Source of the DNA: Pseudotabrizicola formosa
GTDB lineage: Bacteria; Pseudomonadota; Alphaproteobacteria; Rhodobacterales; Rhodobacteraceae
Direction: 5' to 3'
NCBI RefSeq assembly: GCF_002900965.1
Contig: NZ_PJOM01000001.1
Span: 124,001-188,000 of the forward strand
Length of the DNA: 64,000 nt
The notes under the pieces are model-generated. The model did no database searches. It was given only the letters and a program-made list of their open reading frames with translations, and was not told the DNA's origin. A program made the position numbers and the translations under genes. Positions 55,707 to 64,000 of this stretch are shown piece after piece. Every line of letters starts with the position of its first letter. Position 1 is the stretch's first letter.

Positions 55707-56381
55707 CTATCTGCGCGGCTTTCGGCGCCAGGTTGCCAGCCAGGCGTTGATGCGGCCAAAGACGCCCTTTGCCCGATCACGTGCAGCATCGGCGCGCGCA
55801 TCAACCGAGTCCCATACCTCGCCCGCATCTGTCAGGACCGGGTCGATCGCCCGTTCGCGGAACTGCGCCCACATGCGCCAAAGCAGCAGCGCGACCAATC
55901 CCAGAAAGACGAAGAAAAAGATATTGAACCAGGGTATGATCGTCACATCCGGACCCTCGACCGGGCGGATGCCCACCGCGTTCGGGAAGATCGAAATCAG
56001 CTCGTTCCGCCAGCCATAATGCGTGATCACTGCCCATTTCGGCACTTCGGCATTTGACTTCAGATCATCGGCTTCGGTTTGCAGGCTGGCCGTATCAAAT
56101 TTGAAATAAGGCGGCCAGCGCCAGCCGGTATCTTCGTTGCGATAGACCATTGGCCTGCCGTTAGGCCGGACAGATTGGATGAACTGCACATCGCGGCTTG
56201 CAAGAGTGCCGGACTGATCATCGGGCTGTGACCAGAACATGCTGGTCCAGTCGTTCAGATCCTGCCGTTCCTGATAGGTGCCGACGATGCGCACCACATC
56301 ATGCTGAGGCAAGGTGTAGTGCAGGAACGATCCGAAGATCACAAAGATCATGGCCCAGAAGGCCCATTTTACATATCGCAT
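55707..56381 (-). CDS. DUF1523 membrane protein
   Basis: 224 aa. N-terminal helix YVKWAFWAMIFVIFGSFLHYTLPQHDVVRIVGT (the DUF1523 start), a periplasmic domain with RFIQSV-type and KFDTASLQTEA segments, a second helix near residue 158-180 (IIPWFNIFFFVFLGLVALLLW) and a charged cytoplasmic tail. A GTG at 56384 is in frame just before; GAGGGTGTG suits the ATG at 56381. Last gene of the six-gene AAA/coiled-coil block. No known function. Confidence 0.88.
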   Translation of the reverse strand: MRYVKWAFWAMIFVIFGSFLHYTLPQHDVVRIVGTYQERQDLNDWTSMFWSQPDDQSGTLASRDVQFIQSVRPNGRPMVYRNEDTGWRWPPYFKFDTASLQTEADDLKSNAEVPKWAVITHYGWRNELISIFPNAVGIRPVEGPDVTIIPWFNIFFFVFLGLVALLLWRMWAQFRERAIDPVLTDAGEVWDSVDARADAARDRAKGVFGRINAWLATWRRKPRR

Positions 56382-56388
56382 CACACCC

Positions 56389-56667
56389 TCATGCGTAATT
56401 CACTAGATATAAGAGCGTGCCGATGGCAAGGAAAGGCAGCACGACCACGCCCCACAAAAGTTTGCGCCGCAGGCTGCCTTCATAGGCTGACATGCCCTCT
56501 TCGATGAAAGCACGGCGCATCGCATCTGTGGCCCCTTCCGGCGGATCAGCATCCCATTGTTTTTCCAAGGCTTCGCGGCGCACAGACCGGGAATAGATCA
56601 ACAATGACCAGTAGGCGATGGCGGCAAAGGCCGACCAGAACACCAGCAGCCGCAGAAACCCTATCAT
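56389..56667 (-). CDS. Small two-helix membrane protein of unknown function
   Basis: 92 aa. Helix 1 MIGFLRLLVFWSAFAAIAYWSLLIY, a cytoplasmic-looking charged loop (RRE, DADPPEGATDAMRRAFIEEGM) and helix 2 LLWGVVVLPFLAIGTLLYLV. The ATG overlaps the stop of the preceding gene (ATGA), which fixes the start over the longer in-frame option. Seven bases separate it from DUF1523, so the two membrane proteins likely work together. Confidence 0.8.
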   Translation of the reverse strand: MIGFLRLLVFWSAFAAIAYWSLLIYSRSVRREALEKQWDADPPEGATDAMRRAFIEEGMSAYEGSLRRKLLWGVVVLPFLAIGTLLYLVNYA

Positions 56668-58022
56668 CGCCGCCCCCGTGCCTTGCCCCATGGACCCGCC
56701 ACCGGGCCAAGATCGCGGGCCGGTTTCAGGTTGGGCCGCGGATCGTCATCCATTCCCGGTTCGGGCCCGAACAGAGCCAGGCGGGCACCCTGCTTGTCGA
56801 CCGCATACTCGCGTGCCAGAAACTCCGCCACATAGTGCCGTTTGCGGTCGGACCAGCGGGCGTAGCTGGCATAGAACAGCTCTTTGTGTACGATAAACAT
56901 CTGGCGCACATCCATCGGGGCCAATTCGGACAGCAGCATGTTGACCAGGTCGCGGTCTTTGTGCGGTCGCGCCCGCAAGGTGTAGAAATAGGCAGGGTGT
57001 TCGCTGGTGATCCGCGGCCATGTGCCGCCCGCCTCTATCCAGCGCAAGAGGGCGGCAAGGGCCTGAAATTCGGCGGGCAGGTCGCCGCCAAGGGTATGGG
57101 CGATCTTGCGCAGCTCGGTCCGCCGCGCGTCTCCGATATCAAGGTTCAGCCTGTCCGCCGCCTCGACCAGGATGAAATCCATCTTTTGACGGATCACTGC
57201 TGCGGCATCCATGCCGCGGGCCTGAACGATGGGCTCGGCCAGTTGGTTCCGCTCCAGCCAGTCGGCAATCTGGTTGCGCAGGGACAGGTCGAACACCGGC
57301 AAGACCGGCCCCGCCCCGAGGGTTTCGCGCGGCTGGGCAGAGATGACGGCAGGCGCGGCCACGTCGCGGAACACATACAAGCCGCCGAAATGGCTGGTCC
57401 AGAAATTCGGCTGCTCGAACACCATCTTTGGCAGGTGGACAGGCACCCGCGTCACATCACCGGTTTTCTGGGCAAGGCTGATCATTTTGGCAATCAAAAG
57501 ATCATCGCGCCAGCCATCCGGTTCTTGCCGGAACCGGTTGATCAGCGCGGCCAGCTTGCCCGCATCGGCGACATGACCACCGATTGTATCGGCCTCGACC
57601 GTGATGCGGCGGATGTCGAGCAGCTTGGCGGGGGTCGAGAGTTCATAGACCGAGTTCTGCAATTCCCCCGCCACCGCATCGCGGGCGGTCAGGGCAAAAA
57701 GCTGCGCCTCATTGGTGTCGATGAACTGACGGATGATCCCGCGGCTGGTTGAGAATTTGGCATTCAGCAAGGGCGCAGTCTTCTGCGCCGTGGTCAGCAG
57801 GATGAACTGCCGGTTGGCCCCGTTGGGGTTGAGATAAAGATCATCCCCCAACTCTGCCCCGATTTCCGGCGAATAGCCGGAGATGTCGATGTGAAAGTCG
57901 GTAAGCGCGGTTTCCCGCCCGCACAGATGTTGCATCGCCCGCTTGTAGCGGTCGATGAGGGCAGGGGAGGTGACCTCAATCAGGTTGCCGAACATCAGCC
58001 CCTTTTCAATCAACCTACGCAT
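56664..58022 (-). CDS. DUF6638-like protein of the AAA/coiled-coil block
   Basis: 452 aa, soluble, mixed alpha/beta. The beginning (LIEKGLMFGNLIEVTSPALIDRYKRAMQHLCGRETALTDFHIDISGYSPEIG) and LYLNPNGANRQFILLT resemble DUF6638 as I remember it, but I am not certain. The middle has VPVHLPKMVFEQPNFWTSHFGGLYVFRD. There are no obvious catalytic motifs. It starts after a short gap behind the AAA gene and overlaps the small membrane gene by four bases. Function unknown. Confidence 0.75.
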   Translation of the reverse strand: MRRLIEKGLMFGNLIEVTSPALIDRYKRAMQHLCGRETALTDFHIDISGYSPEIGAELGDDLYLNPNGANRQFILLTTAQKTAPLLNAKFSTSRGIIRQFIDTNEAQLFALTARDAVAGELQNSVYELSTPAKLLDIRRITVEADTIGGHVADAGKLAALINRFRQEPDGWRDDLLIAKMISLAQKTGDVTRVPVHLPKMVFEQPNFWTSHFGGLYVFRDVAAPAVISAQPRETLGAGPVLPVFDLSLRNQIADWLERNQLAEPIVQARGMDAAAVIRQKMDFILVEAADRLNLDIGDARRTELRKIAHTLGGDLPAEFQALAALLRWIEAGGTWPRITSEHPAYFYTLRARPHKDRDLVNMLLSELAPMDVRQMFIVHKELFYASYARWSDRKRHYVAEFLAREYAVDKQGARLALFGPEPGMDDDPRPNLKPARDLGPVAGPWGKARGRR

Positions 58023-58082
58023 CGGCTGATCCCGCGTTCATCTGGACAAAAGTTGCCGTGGCGTCGTTCTGCAGAAGTACGG

Positions 58083-60011
58083 TCATGGCTTTCCCTCCAT
58101 CCACCGCCGCTTCGCCTCTTCCGTCCGCCGATACTCCCGCACCATGCCTTCGATGGCCACCTCGTCAGACGTGTCGGCATAGCGGAAGTCGGAATCAGCG
58201 TAGCGGTTTACCTCTTGAATCACCATTTCCACCGTGATCGGTGTCATCAGGTCGCGGATCATGGTCAGTTTGTCTTCATAGGGTTTGAACAGGAACAAGT
58301 CCGGTTGTTCCATCCACTCATCCGGCAGCTCAAAATCCATCGCCCGCACCTTCACCGCATCGGTGATGTTCTTGATGGCGCGGCCGGTGAAACGCGCGTC
58401 CGCCTCCTGAATGGCTTTCAGATAGCGGCCAATCTTAGCGATCGTGTCCAAGGGGCCAAGATCGGCGGCAACCTTGTCCCAGACTCGCAGCAGCGCGGCT
58501 TCCTGCGGCCTCGCGTGGCCGTCATAGCTGGCGGCGACCGCCTTTCTGATTTCCTGTGCGGCAAACAGATCGTGGTCACCCAGCGGAATGGCGTGGGTCT
58601 TGCCCAGCAGCAGCGAAAGGATGTCGATGTAATCTTCCCGTGTCTGTGGTCCATCGACCAGAAACCGTGCCCCTGCCCGCTGGCGCAGGGCGTCGTCCAC
58701 GTTTTCCGGGTAGTTGCTGAACATACCAAAGGTGCAGTTGCCGCGCACCACGGTGCCCGCCCCGGCGAAAGCCTGCATGAAGACTGCGGTCACTTCCTGC
58801 TGTCCGGCCGAGGATTGCCGGTCGCCGCGTTTGCCTGCGACCTGATCAATGTCGTCGATGGTGCCAAAGCCGATCACACCGGGGTCAAGCACGGTGTCGA
58901 TAAAGGCCTTGGCATTTTGGCCGGATTTGCCCTGATAGCTGTCGATCTGGTCAATGCTGAAATTCTGGTAGCGGAAGGGATAGCCCGCGTTGGTGCAATA
59001 CTCATTGAGCAGACCTGCCATCATCTGGATCAGCGTGGTCTTGCCGGTGCCCGGCTTGCCGTCCCCCATGAAGGTGAAAATGAAGCCGCCAAGTTCGGCA
59101 AAGGGGTTCAGCTTGCGCTCAAAGTCATAGGCCATCAGCATCTTGGCCAATCTCAGCGACTGATATTTGGCGATGTGATTGCCCACCACCTCATGCGGTT
59201 TCTTGAACTGCATGGTGATGGTGCTGCCCTTGCGCGCGCGGGCGGGCGCGAACCCTCCAATGGCAAGCCCATCCGCTTCTACCTTCCAGCTTGCGCTGGT
59301 GAACGCCTCCAGTCGGGGCGCAGTCTGCGCACGCAGGGCAACCTTCTCCATCAGCGCCTCGGCAAAGCCGGAGACGGTGGCAGCAAGGCGCGGCTCATCC
59401 GTGGCAAAGCTGGCGATGTCCTGATCCAGCTCCCACAGCACGCCTTGCAGGGCCAGCGGAGCGTTGTCGGTGAGAATTTCATCGACCGTGCCGACCTCGA
59501 CCGCAAGGGGGCCCAGATGCGGGGCCAACAGATAGGCGGTGGCATTGGCAAAGGTGTAGAGCACCAGCAAAGCCTCGGCGGCCAGCAGATCGCTGAATTC
59601 GGAGCGTTTCAGGTCCGGCAGACGGCCTTCAAGGTTGGCCTTTTTCAATTCGCCCAAGGGTGATTGCGCGGCAAAGGTTTCGCCCATTGCCAGTGCGATG
59701 GCCACGGCACGGCGCAGGGCGTGCAGGACAGCGGCCTGGGCGGGCGAGACAAGACCATCTGACCCTGCTTCGACCCGCTCCACCAATCGAACGCCACCGG
59801 GCCGGGTGGTCGGGCGAGTGGTCAGACCCGGCGTGGTCGGGCGAAACCGGGGGCGGCTGCCAAGGCCGGGCGAACGCTCCTCTACCCGGACCGGGGCCGT
59901 TGCTTTTGCAAGGCGTGGCGCATGGTCAAACCCGGTCAGCAGGGCAAGCGCCGCTTCATACTGCGCCCGGATCAGCTCTTCCTTCAGTTCCATCGTGTCG
60001 CGCGGTGTCAT
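58083..60011 (-). CDS. AAA+ ATPase of unknown function
   Basis: 642 aa. The N-terminal about 300 residues have no known motif except a Thr/Pro/Arg-rich stretch at about 55-75. The AAA+ module starts near 300: Walker A GDGKPGTGKTT at 316-326, Walker B-like VIGFGTIDDIDQ at 379-390, a sensor-1 candidate GMFSNYPENVDDALRQRAGARF with the Asn and arginine-finger region, and a C-terminal lid (GRYLKAIQEADARFTGRAIKNI). It is the only clear enzyme of the six-gene block and probably drives remodelling of its partners. Starts nine bases after the preceding stop. Confidence 0.85.
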   Translation of the reverse strand: MTPRDTMELKEELIRAQYEAALALLTGFDHAPRLAKATAPVRVEERSPGLGSRPRFRPTTPGLTTRPTTRPGGVRLVERVEAGSDGLVSPAQAAVLHALRRAVAIALAMGETFAAQSPLGELKKANLEGRLPDLKRSEFSDLLAAEALLVLYTFANATAYLLAPHLGPLAVEVGTVDEILTDNAPLALQGVLWELDQDIASFATDEPRLAATVSGFAEALMEKVALRAQTAPRLEAFTSASWKVEADGLAIGGFAPARARKGSTITMQFKKPHEVVGNHIAKYQSLRLAKMLMAYDFERKLNPFAELGGFIFTFMGDGKPGTGKTTLIQMMAGLLNEYCTNAGYPFRYQNFSIDQIDSYQGKSGQNAKAFIDTVLDPGVIGFGTIDDIDQVAGKRGDRQSSAGQQEVTAVFMQAFAGAGTVVRGNCTFGMFSNYPENVDDALRQRAGARFLVDGPQTREDYIDILSLLLGKTHAIPLGDHDLFAAQEIRKAVAASYDGHARPQEAALLRVWDKVAADLGPLDTIAKIGRYLKAIQEADARFTGRAIKNITDAVKVRAMDFELPDEWMEQPDLFLFKPYEDKLTMIRDLMTPITVEMVIQEVNRYADSDFRYADTSDEVAIEGMVREYRRTEEAKRRWMEGKP

Positions 60012-60019
60012 GCTGCCCC

Positions 60020-61150
60020 CTAGCGTGTTGCGATGATGCGCCCGCCTGTGCCCACCACGAATTTGCGCACATCCCGAAACCCGGGCGGGTTCAGGTCGGC
60101 CAGCGCCTGATAGGGCTGCTCCGGCAGCACCACCATACGGTCCATCCGCGTTGTGCCGGTATCGGCGCCTTTGCCGGCGAAAGGGTCCAGCGCGAAGATC
60201 TGCCGCTCCACGGTGCTGAACCAGCCATCCTTGACCTGTTCCACCCTGTCGGCCTGCAAATCTTCAACCGTCCAGACCAGCGCCCAGTCCTGCCCCTCTG
60301 GCGCGCGGGCGGTGGCAAGCACATCGGAGATGGGCCCTGATTGCAGGGTAAAGCTGTGCGAATACATTGGGCCAAGGTGAACCCGGCACAGCCGTTTGGG
60401 GTGGAGGGTGCCGAAATCGGTGTCAAACCCCTGCGCGATGGTCAGCAGTTTCAGCCCAGCGGCGGATTGCGCCATCAGATGGTGCTGTGCCTGAGGCCAG
60501 CGGCTGTCATCTGTCGGCAGAGGACGTTTGCCGCTGTCTTCCAGGTTCAGCAGATAGACCACCGGCAGATTGATCTGCGTGTCATAGACCGCCCAATGCA
60601 CCAGATAGTCGCGTCGGCCATTGCGGTCTTCGATCCACTGCGCATCAGGGTCGTTGCGGGCCAGAAACAGCCCGCCCTGCGCCAGAGCCTCATAGTACAG
60701 CCGCTGCGACAGGGCGAATTGCAGATCTGTGGGCAGGGCCAGATCGCCGACGATCCGGCGGATCATCCGGTCTTTCAGCTCTTCGACCGAGGCGCTGCCG
60801 GACAGGTGTTTGTCCACCTGGGCCGCATCGACCGCCATCATCATCACCTCCTGCGCCACCGGAAAACCGCTTTCGTGGCGGTCAAACGTCAGCCGCTGCG
60901 CCGCGTCTGCGCGCCCTGTCATCAGGTATTTGTAAGACAGGGCCCGGAAGGTTGTGGCAAGGGCCGTGATGTAACGGCCCATGACCCGGGCTTCGGTGCG
61001 CGTCAGTCTGCCCTCACCCTCCAATTCACCGGCAACCCGGCCAAGATGGCCGGTGATGCGGTCGAATTTGGCAAAATAGCGTCGGGCGACAGCCGTGTCA
61101 TAAAGTTCGCTATGGTCACCCGTCAGCTGATCCTTGACCTGCTTTGCCAC
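60020..61150 (-). CDS. Protein of unknown function in the AAA/coiled-coil block
   Basis: 376 aa, soluble. The helical N-terminus (YFAKFDRITGHLGRVAGELEGEGRLTRTEARVMGRYITALATTFRALSYKYLM) is followed by a mixed domain with RRDYLVHWAVYDTQINLPVVYLLNLED and HLGPMYSHSFT. No family recognised. It abuts the coiled-coil gene (stop of one at 61151, start of the next at 61150) and precedes the AAA gene by eight bases, so tight co-expression is expected. Confidence 0.75.
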   Translation of the reverse strand: MAKQVKDQLTGDHSELYDTAVARRYFAKFDRITGHLGRVAGELEGEGRLTRTEARVMGRYITALATTFRALSYKYLMTGRADAAQRLTFDRHESGFPVAQEVMMMAVDAAQVDKHLSGSASVEELKDRMIRRIVGDLALPTDLQFALSQRLYYEALAQGGLFLARNDPDAQWIEDRNGRRDYLVHWAVYDTQINLPVVYLLNLEDSGKRPLPTDDSRWPQAQHHLMAQSAAGLKLLTIAQGFDTDFGTLHPKRLCRVHLGPMYSHSFTLQSGPISDVLATARAPEGQDWALVWTVEDLQADRVEQVKDGWFSTVERQIFALDPFAGKGADTGTTRMDRMVVLPEQPYQALADLNPPGFRDVRKFVVGTGGRIIATR

Positions 61151-62224
61151 TTATTCCCCGTAAGCATTCTTGTCGTGCTTTTCGACGATTGCGGCAAAGC
61201 GGCGGTTGAAGCGTTCATCCGCCTTGGCCTTCTGCTCCAGGATTTTCCGGGCAAAGACCATGTGGCCCTCATGCGCCTCCAGCATCCCGGCCATACGGTC
61301 ATTTGTGGCTGATCCGATGGCCGCCATGGCGGCCTGCGCCTCCTGATCGGTCTTCACGCCGATTTCGTTGATCCGGTGCGCAACATCCTGCTGCTGCGCG
61401 GTCTTCAGGCTGCTGGACAGGGCGTCATACAGCACCACGCGCTGCTTGGTGTCGGTCTGCAGCTTGTTGATCAGCACCAGCTGGGTGGCCGCCTGATTTT
61501 GCAAGCTGTCCATCCAGGTCTTGCCCTTTTCGATATACCGCTCCAGCGTCTGGCTCTTGGCCAGCTGAACCTGCTCGTCCTGAACCAACGCGTTGAATTT
61601 GGTGTTGATTTCGGCAAGCTGGGTTTCCAGCCTGGTGCGCATCGCGGCGTCCTGTTCGACACTGATCCGGTTTTCCAGATCAATGATCATCGGGTCCATT
61701 CCGGCAATCTCGGCCCGCACAGCCTCCAGCGCGGCCACGGTCTGCTCACGGTCTACCAGAGTCGCCGACAGGTTTGACTCCACGCTTTCCTTCTGGCCAT
61801 TCAACAGATCAAGCTGACCCTGCAACAATTTGACGATCACGTCGGATTTTGCGATGAGGTCCTGCAGCTTGTCGTCGATGCTGGCAGTGCGCATCCGTTC
61901 CTGCCGCATGGACTCCGACTTGGCGCTGCTGAAGATGCCGACAAAGCTCTCCATCCCGGTTTTCGACCGCATCTCGTCGAAATCCTTGGAAAAGCCTTCT
62001 GTCACATCATCCAGCCCCATGATCAGCTCGGCGATATTGGCATTCATCAAATCGGTGTGCTTGTGCACATCTTCCAGCGTGGCATTTTCGATATCGATGG
62101 CTGCCTCGCCCTGATCCAGCTTTTGCCGGGACTGTTCGATCCTGCTGGTGATGGCGCTGATCTTGGCCTGCGCTGCAGCCACCTGTTTCTGGCTTTCCTG
62201 AATCTGCGTGTTGAAATCGGCCAT
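61151..62224 (-). CDS. Long coiled-coil protein heading the AAA block
   Basis: 357 aa, almost entirely helical. Heptad-rich from residue 5 to about 110 (QVAAAQAKISAITSRIEQSRQKLDQGE) and about 150-260 (VESNLSATLVDREQTVAALEAVRAEI, RTRLETQLAEINTKFNALVQ). Polar, with no membrane helix. It resembles TelA or PspA-type coiled-coil proteins in outline only; homologues are sometimes labelled microtubule-binding protein, which is not meaningful in bacteria. Two ATGs (62227, 62224) follow GCGGAGGAT; the second is better spaced. A perfect palindrome lies 37 bases upstream. First gene of the block. Confidence 0.8.
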   Translation of the reverse strand: MADFNTQIQESQKQVAAAQAKISAITSRIEQSRQKLDQGEAAIDIENATLEDVHKHTDLMNANIAELIMGLDDVTEGFSKDFDEMRSKTGMESFVGIFSSAKSESMRQERMRTASIDDKLQDLIAKSDVIVKLLQGQLDLLNGQKESVESNLSATLVDREQTVAALEAVRAEIAGMDPMIIDLENRISVEQDAAMRTRLETQLAEINTKFNALVQDEQVQLAKSQTLERYIEKGKTWMDSLQNQAATQLVLINKLQTDTKQRVVLYDALSSSLKTAQQQDVAHRINEIGVKTDQEAQAAMAAIGSATNDRMAGMLEAHEGHMVFARKILEQKAKADERFNRRFAAIVEKHDKNAYGE

Positions 62225-62260
62225 CATATCCTCCGCTGGACTGCGCCACAGTGTTGATAT

Positions 62261-62287
62261 GGGAATGTAAATATGGATTACATTCCC
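62261..62287. promoter_or_regulatory. Perfect 10-bp palindrome, candidate operator of the AAA block
   Basis: GGGAATGTAA (62261-62270), seven-base spacer ATATGGA, TTACATTCCC (62278-62287). It lies 37 bases upstream of the coiled-coil gene in a local AT-rich stretch, where a promoter would be expected. I cannot name a matching regulator. Confidence 0.6.
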
Positions 62288-62423
62288 CATCATAGGGAAA
62301 TTCGAATAAAAAATCACAAGACAGAGGCGACCGCAGCCCGCATGTCAGATACGCCAGTCTTGCCGCAGTCCGTGCTGGACGCCAAGACCCTATTCGCCCT
62401 GCGGCACCGACAACAGACGCAGC

Positions 62424-62451
62424 AAAAGGTCCGGGGGTTTGGCCCCGGACC
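62424..62451 (-). terminator. Rho-independent terminator after the aldehyde dehydrogenase gene
   Basis: Minus-strand stem GGTCCGGGG (62451-62443) / CCCCGGACC (62436-62428), six-base loop, followed by TTTTGCTG. Confidence 0.75.
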
Positions 62452-62477
62452 GATGCAGTGTAACCTTACCAGACAGA

Positions 62478-63935
62478 CTATTCCGCAGCGTCCTTCAGAC
62501 CGAAGTCATAGCCAGAAACGCTTTTGGCCTCGAGGAACTCTTCCAGCCCCCAGACCCCGCCTTCACGGGCGCGGCCAGATTGCTTGACGCCGCCAAAGAA
62601 TGACCCCGCGCCGCGCGATTTTCCATTCATCTCGACCATGCCGGATTTCAGCGCATGGCCCAGACGGTTGGCGCGACGGGCATCGCTTGTCTGCACATAG
62701 TTGGTCAGGCCATAGGGCGTATCATTGGCGATGCGGACCGCCTCGTCCTCGGTTTCGAAGGGGAGGATGGACAGCACCGGGCCGAAAATCTCTTCACGTT
62801 CGATGGTCATGCCGGACTTTACATCCGCAAAGACCGTGGGCTTGACATAGAAACCCCGGTTGAATCCTTCCGGCAGGCCGGTGCCACCGGCAACCAGACG
62901 TGCGCCTTCATCAATGCCCTTCTGAATAAGGCCCTGAATTTGGTCCCATTGGCGCTTGTTGACCACCGGGCCGATATGCGGCCCCGCTTCGTGTGCCGGG
63001 CCGACGGTGATGCTGTTGGCGACCTCGGCCGCCTTGGCAACCGCCTTGTCATAGACGCTGCGTTCGACCAGCAGCCGCGACGGCGCGTTGCAGCTTTGGC
63101 CGGTGTTTTCCATCATCCGGCGCACGGACCATTCCACGGCATCATCCCGGGCATCGGCGAACAGCAGGTTTGCACCCTTGCCCCCCAATTCCAATGTAAC
63201 CCGCTTGAGCGTTTCGGCGGCGGCCTTGGAGATCGCCTTGCCCGCGCGGGTTGAGCCGGTAAAGGAAATCATCTCGACATCAGGGTGGCTGGACAGCTGG
63301 CTGCCCACCCCCGCGCCATCGCCGTTCACCAGATTGAACACGCCCGCCGGAATACCGGCGTCGTGGCAGAATTCGGCAAACATCATCGCATCCAGCGGGC
63401 TTTCCTCGGATGGCTTGAGCACGCAGGTACAGCCTGCCAGCATGGCCGGGATCGCCTTGAGCGCAATCTGGTTCACCGGCCAGTTCCATGGCGTGATCAG
63501 GCCAACCACCCCAATAGGCTCCATCACGACAGCAGAACCGGGGGCCTGCGCGCCCAGTGGACGGACCCATTCGATATGCTCGAAGGCCTTCAGAAAGTTC
63601 TGGGTGTGCCAAGGCAGGCAGGGGGCCTGTTCTTCTAGGGCAAAGTCAATCGGCGCACCCATTTCCATCGAAATGGCTTCGGCAAACTCTTGCAGCCGCG
63701 CCTCATACTGATCCAGGATCGCAGCCACCAGCCGGGCGCGTTCCCTTGGCGGGGTCGCGGCCCAGCCCGGCAATGCGGCCTTGGCAGCCGCCACTGCGGC
63801 GTCAGTATCGGCCTGATCCCCCAGCGAGATGATGGCGCAAGGCTCTTCATTCGATGGGTTGATCACCTGATAGTCGCGCGCGGTTGCCGGGGCGACCCAG
63901 GATCCGTTGATATAAAAATCGCGTTTCGTCAGCAT
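62478..63935 (-). CDS. NAD(P)-dependent aldehyde dehydrogenase
   Basis: 485 aa, full length. Catalytic Cys in MMENTGQSCNAPSRL, general-base Glu in VTLELGGKGANLLF, oxyanion Asn and cofactor motif in LITPWNWPVNQIALKAIPAMLAGCTCVLKPSEESPL, ISFTGSTRAGK, EEIFGPVLSI. It oxidises an aldehyde to the acid; the substrate is not predictable. GGGAGCACACCA precedes the ATG at 63935. The about 65 bases upstream contain an open frame that would end just inside this ORF, possibly the end of another gene beyond the window edge. Confidence 0.95.
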   Translation of the reverse strand: MLTKRDFYINGSWVAPATARDYQVINPSNEEPCAIISLGDQADTDAAVAAAKAALPGWAATPPRERARLVAAILDQYEARLQEFAEAISMEMGAPIDFALEEQAPCLPWHTQNFLKAFEHIEWVRPLGAQAPGSAVVMEPIGVVGLITPWNWPVNQIALKAIPAMLAGCTCVLKPSEESPLDAMMFAEFCHDAGIPAGVFNLVNGDGAGVGSQLSSHPDVEMISFTGSTRAGKAISKAAAETLKRVTLELGGKGANLLFADARDDAVEWSVRRMMENTGQSCNAPSRLLVERSVYDKAVAKAAEVANSITVGPAHEAGPHIGPVVNKRQWDQIQGLIQKGIDEGARLVAGGTGLPEGFNRGFYVKPTVFADVKSGMTIEREEIFGPVLSILPFETEDEAVRIANDTPYGLTNYVQTSDARRANRLGHALKSGMVEMNGKSRGAGSFFGGVKQSGRAREGGVWGLEEFLEAKSVSGYDFGLKDAAE

Positions 63936-64000
63936 TGGTGTGCTCCCGCTGTGAATTTGATCATATGGTGGACCGATGCCCCCAATGCCGCAAGCAGCTT

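Noticed and set aside
57891-59663. 590-codon plus-strand frame opposite the AAA ATPase
   Set aside because: The sense strand has Walker A and B motifs; the antisense frame has no domain and starts inside another gene.
62341-62587. Possible small plus-strand gene in the gap before the aldehyde dehydrogenase
   Set aside because: It runs through the terminator hairpin and into the antisense of the dehydrogenase end; no start signal.
63936-64000. End of another minus-strand gene overlapping the aldehyde dehydrogenase start
   Set aside because: An open frame exists up to the window edge, but about 20 codons are too few to support a call.

Overview
The window is GC-rich (the CDSs look like roughly 60-68% GC) and comes from an alphaproteobacterium, most probably a Rhodobacteraceae (Rhodobacter/Gemmobacter-like). 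The evidence is a CcrM-type GANTC methyltransferase, a CenR-like response regulator with a SorX-like 3' UTR, a complete RpoE/ChrR locus facing a flavin amine oxidase-DUF1365-MFS-SDR operon, RibA with a degenerate N-terminal domain, DUF1523, DUF1674 and DUF3576 proteins, and a 16-strand-type porin. All assignments come from reading translated sequences; no database search was run.

Layout. 1-1.9 kb: carboxynorspermidine/carboxyspermidine dehydrogenase (cut by the window edge) and nspC, for polyamines. 1.9-3.7 kb: a membrane-anchored winged-helix protein and two secreted proteins of unknown function. 3.8-7.4 kb: rnhB, ccrM with three GANTC sites in its promoter, a flavoprotein and a small unknown. 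7.4-12.2 kb (minus strand): leuS-lptE-holA and a DUF3576 lipoprotein. 12.4-14.2 kb: porin and a YggS protein. 14.2-17.7 kb (minus): amylosucrase, L,D-transpeptidase, ribA. 17.8-19.8 kb: cenR with two tandem sRNA-like 3' modules, then xthA. 19.8-24.0 kb (minus): two SGNH-type proteins, one fused to a glycoside-hydrolase-like domain, and a GT2 glycosyltransferase. 24.1-26.6 kb: WGR protein and a split saccharopine pathway. 26.7-36.9 kb (plus): heparinase-like, purH, lspA, DUF3035, two M16 proteins, mutL, rmuC. 36.9-42.5 kb: chrR-rpoE and the divergent, probably RpoE-driven operon. 42.5-49.7 kb: rsmB, sdhAF4-like, dapB, rbfA, DUF2233, truB, DUF1643, an RTX-repeat protein, rpsO. 49.8-51.8 kb: an AT-rich island with one SIR2-family, probable anti-phage gene. 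51.8-55.6 kb: pheS, pheT. 55.7-62.2 kb (minus): a six-gene block of coiled-coil protein, unknown, AAA ATPase, DUF6638-like protein, small membrane protein and DUF1523. 62.5-64 kb: aldehyde dehydrogenase.

The most unusual items are: (i) the SIR2 gene, whose convincing C-terminus lies in the -1 frame behind a 7-A slippery run; (ii) two 120-bp-spaced sRNA-like modules behind cenR sharing an exact 18-nt segment; (iii) an SGNH/glycoside-hydrolase/GT2 locus; (iv) the six-gene AAA/coiled-coil block with a perfect 10-bp palindrome upstream; and (v) a winged-helix protein anchored by two N-terminal membrane helices. No tRNA, rRNA, CRISPR array or intact insertion sequence was seen.
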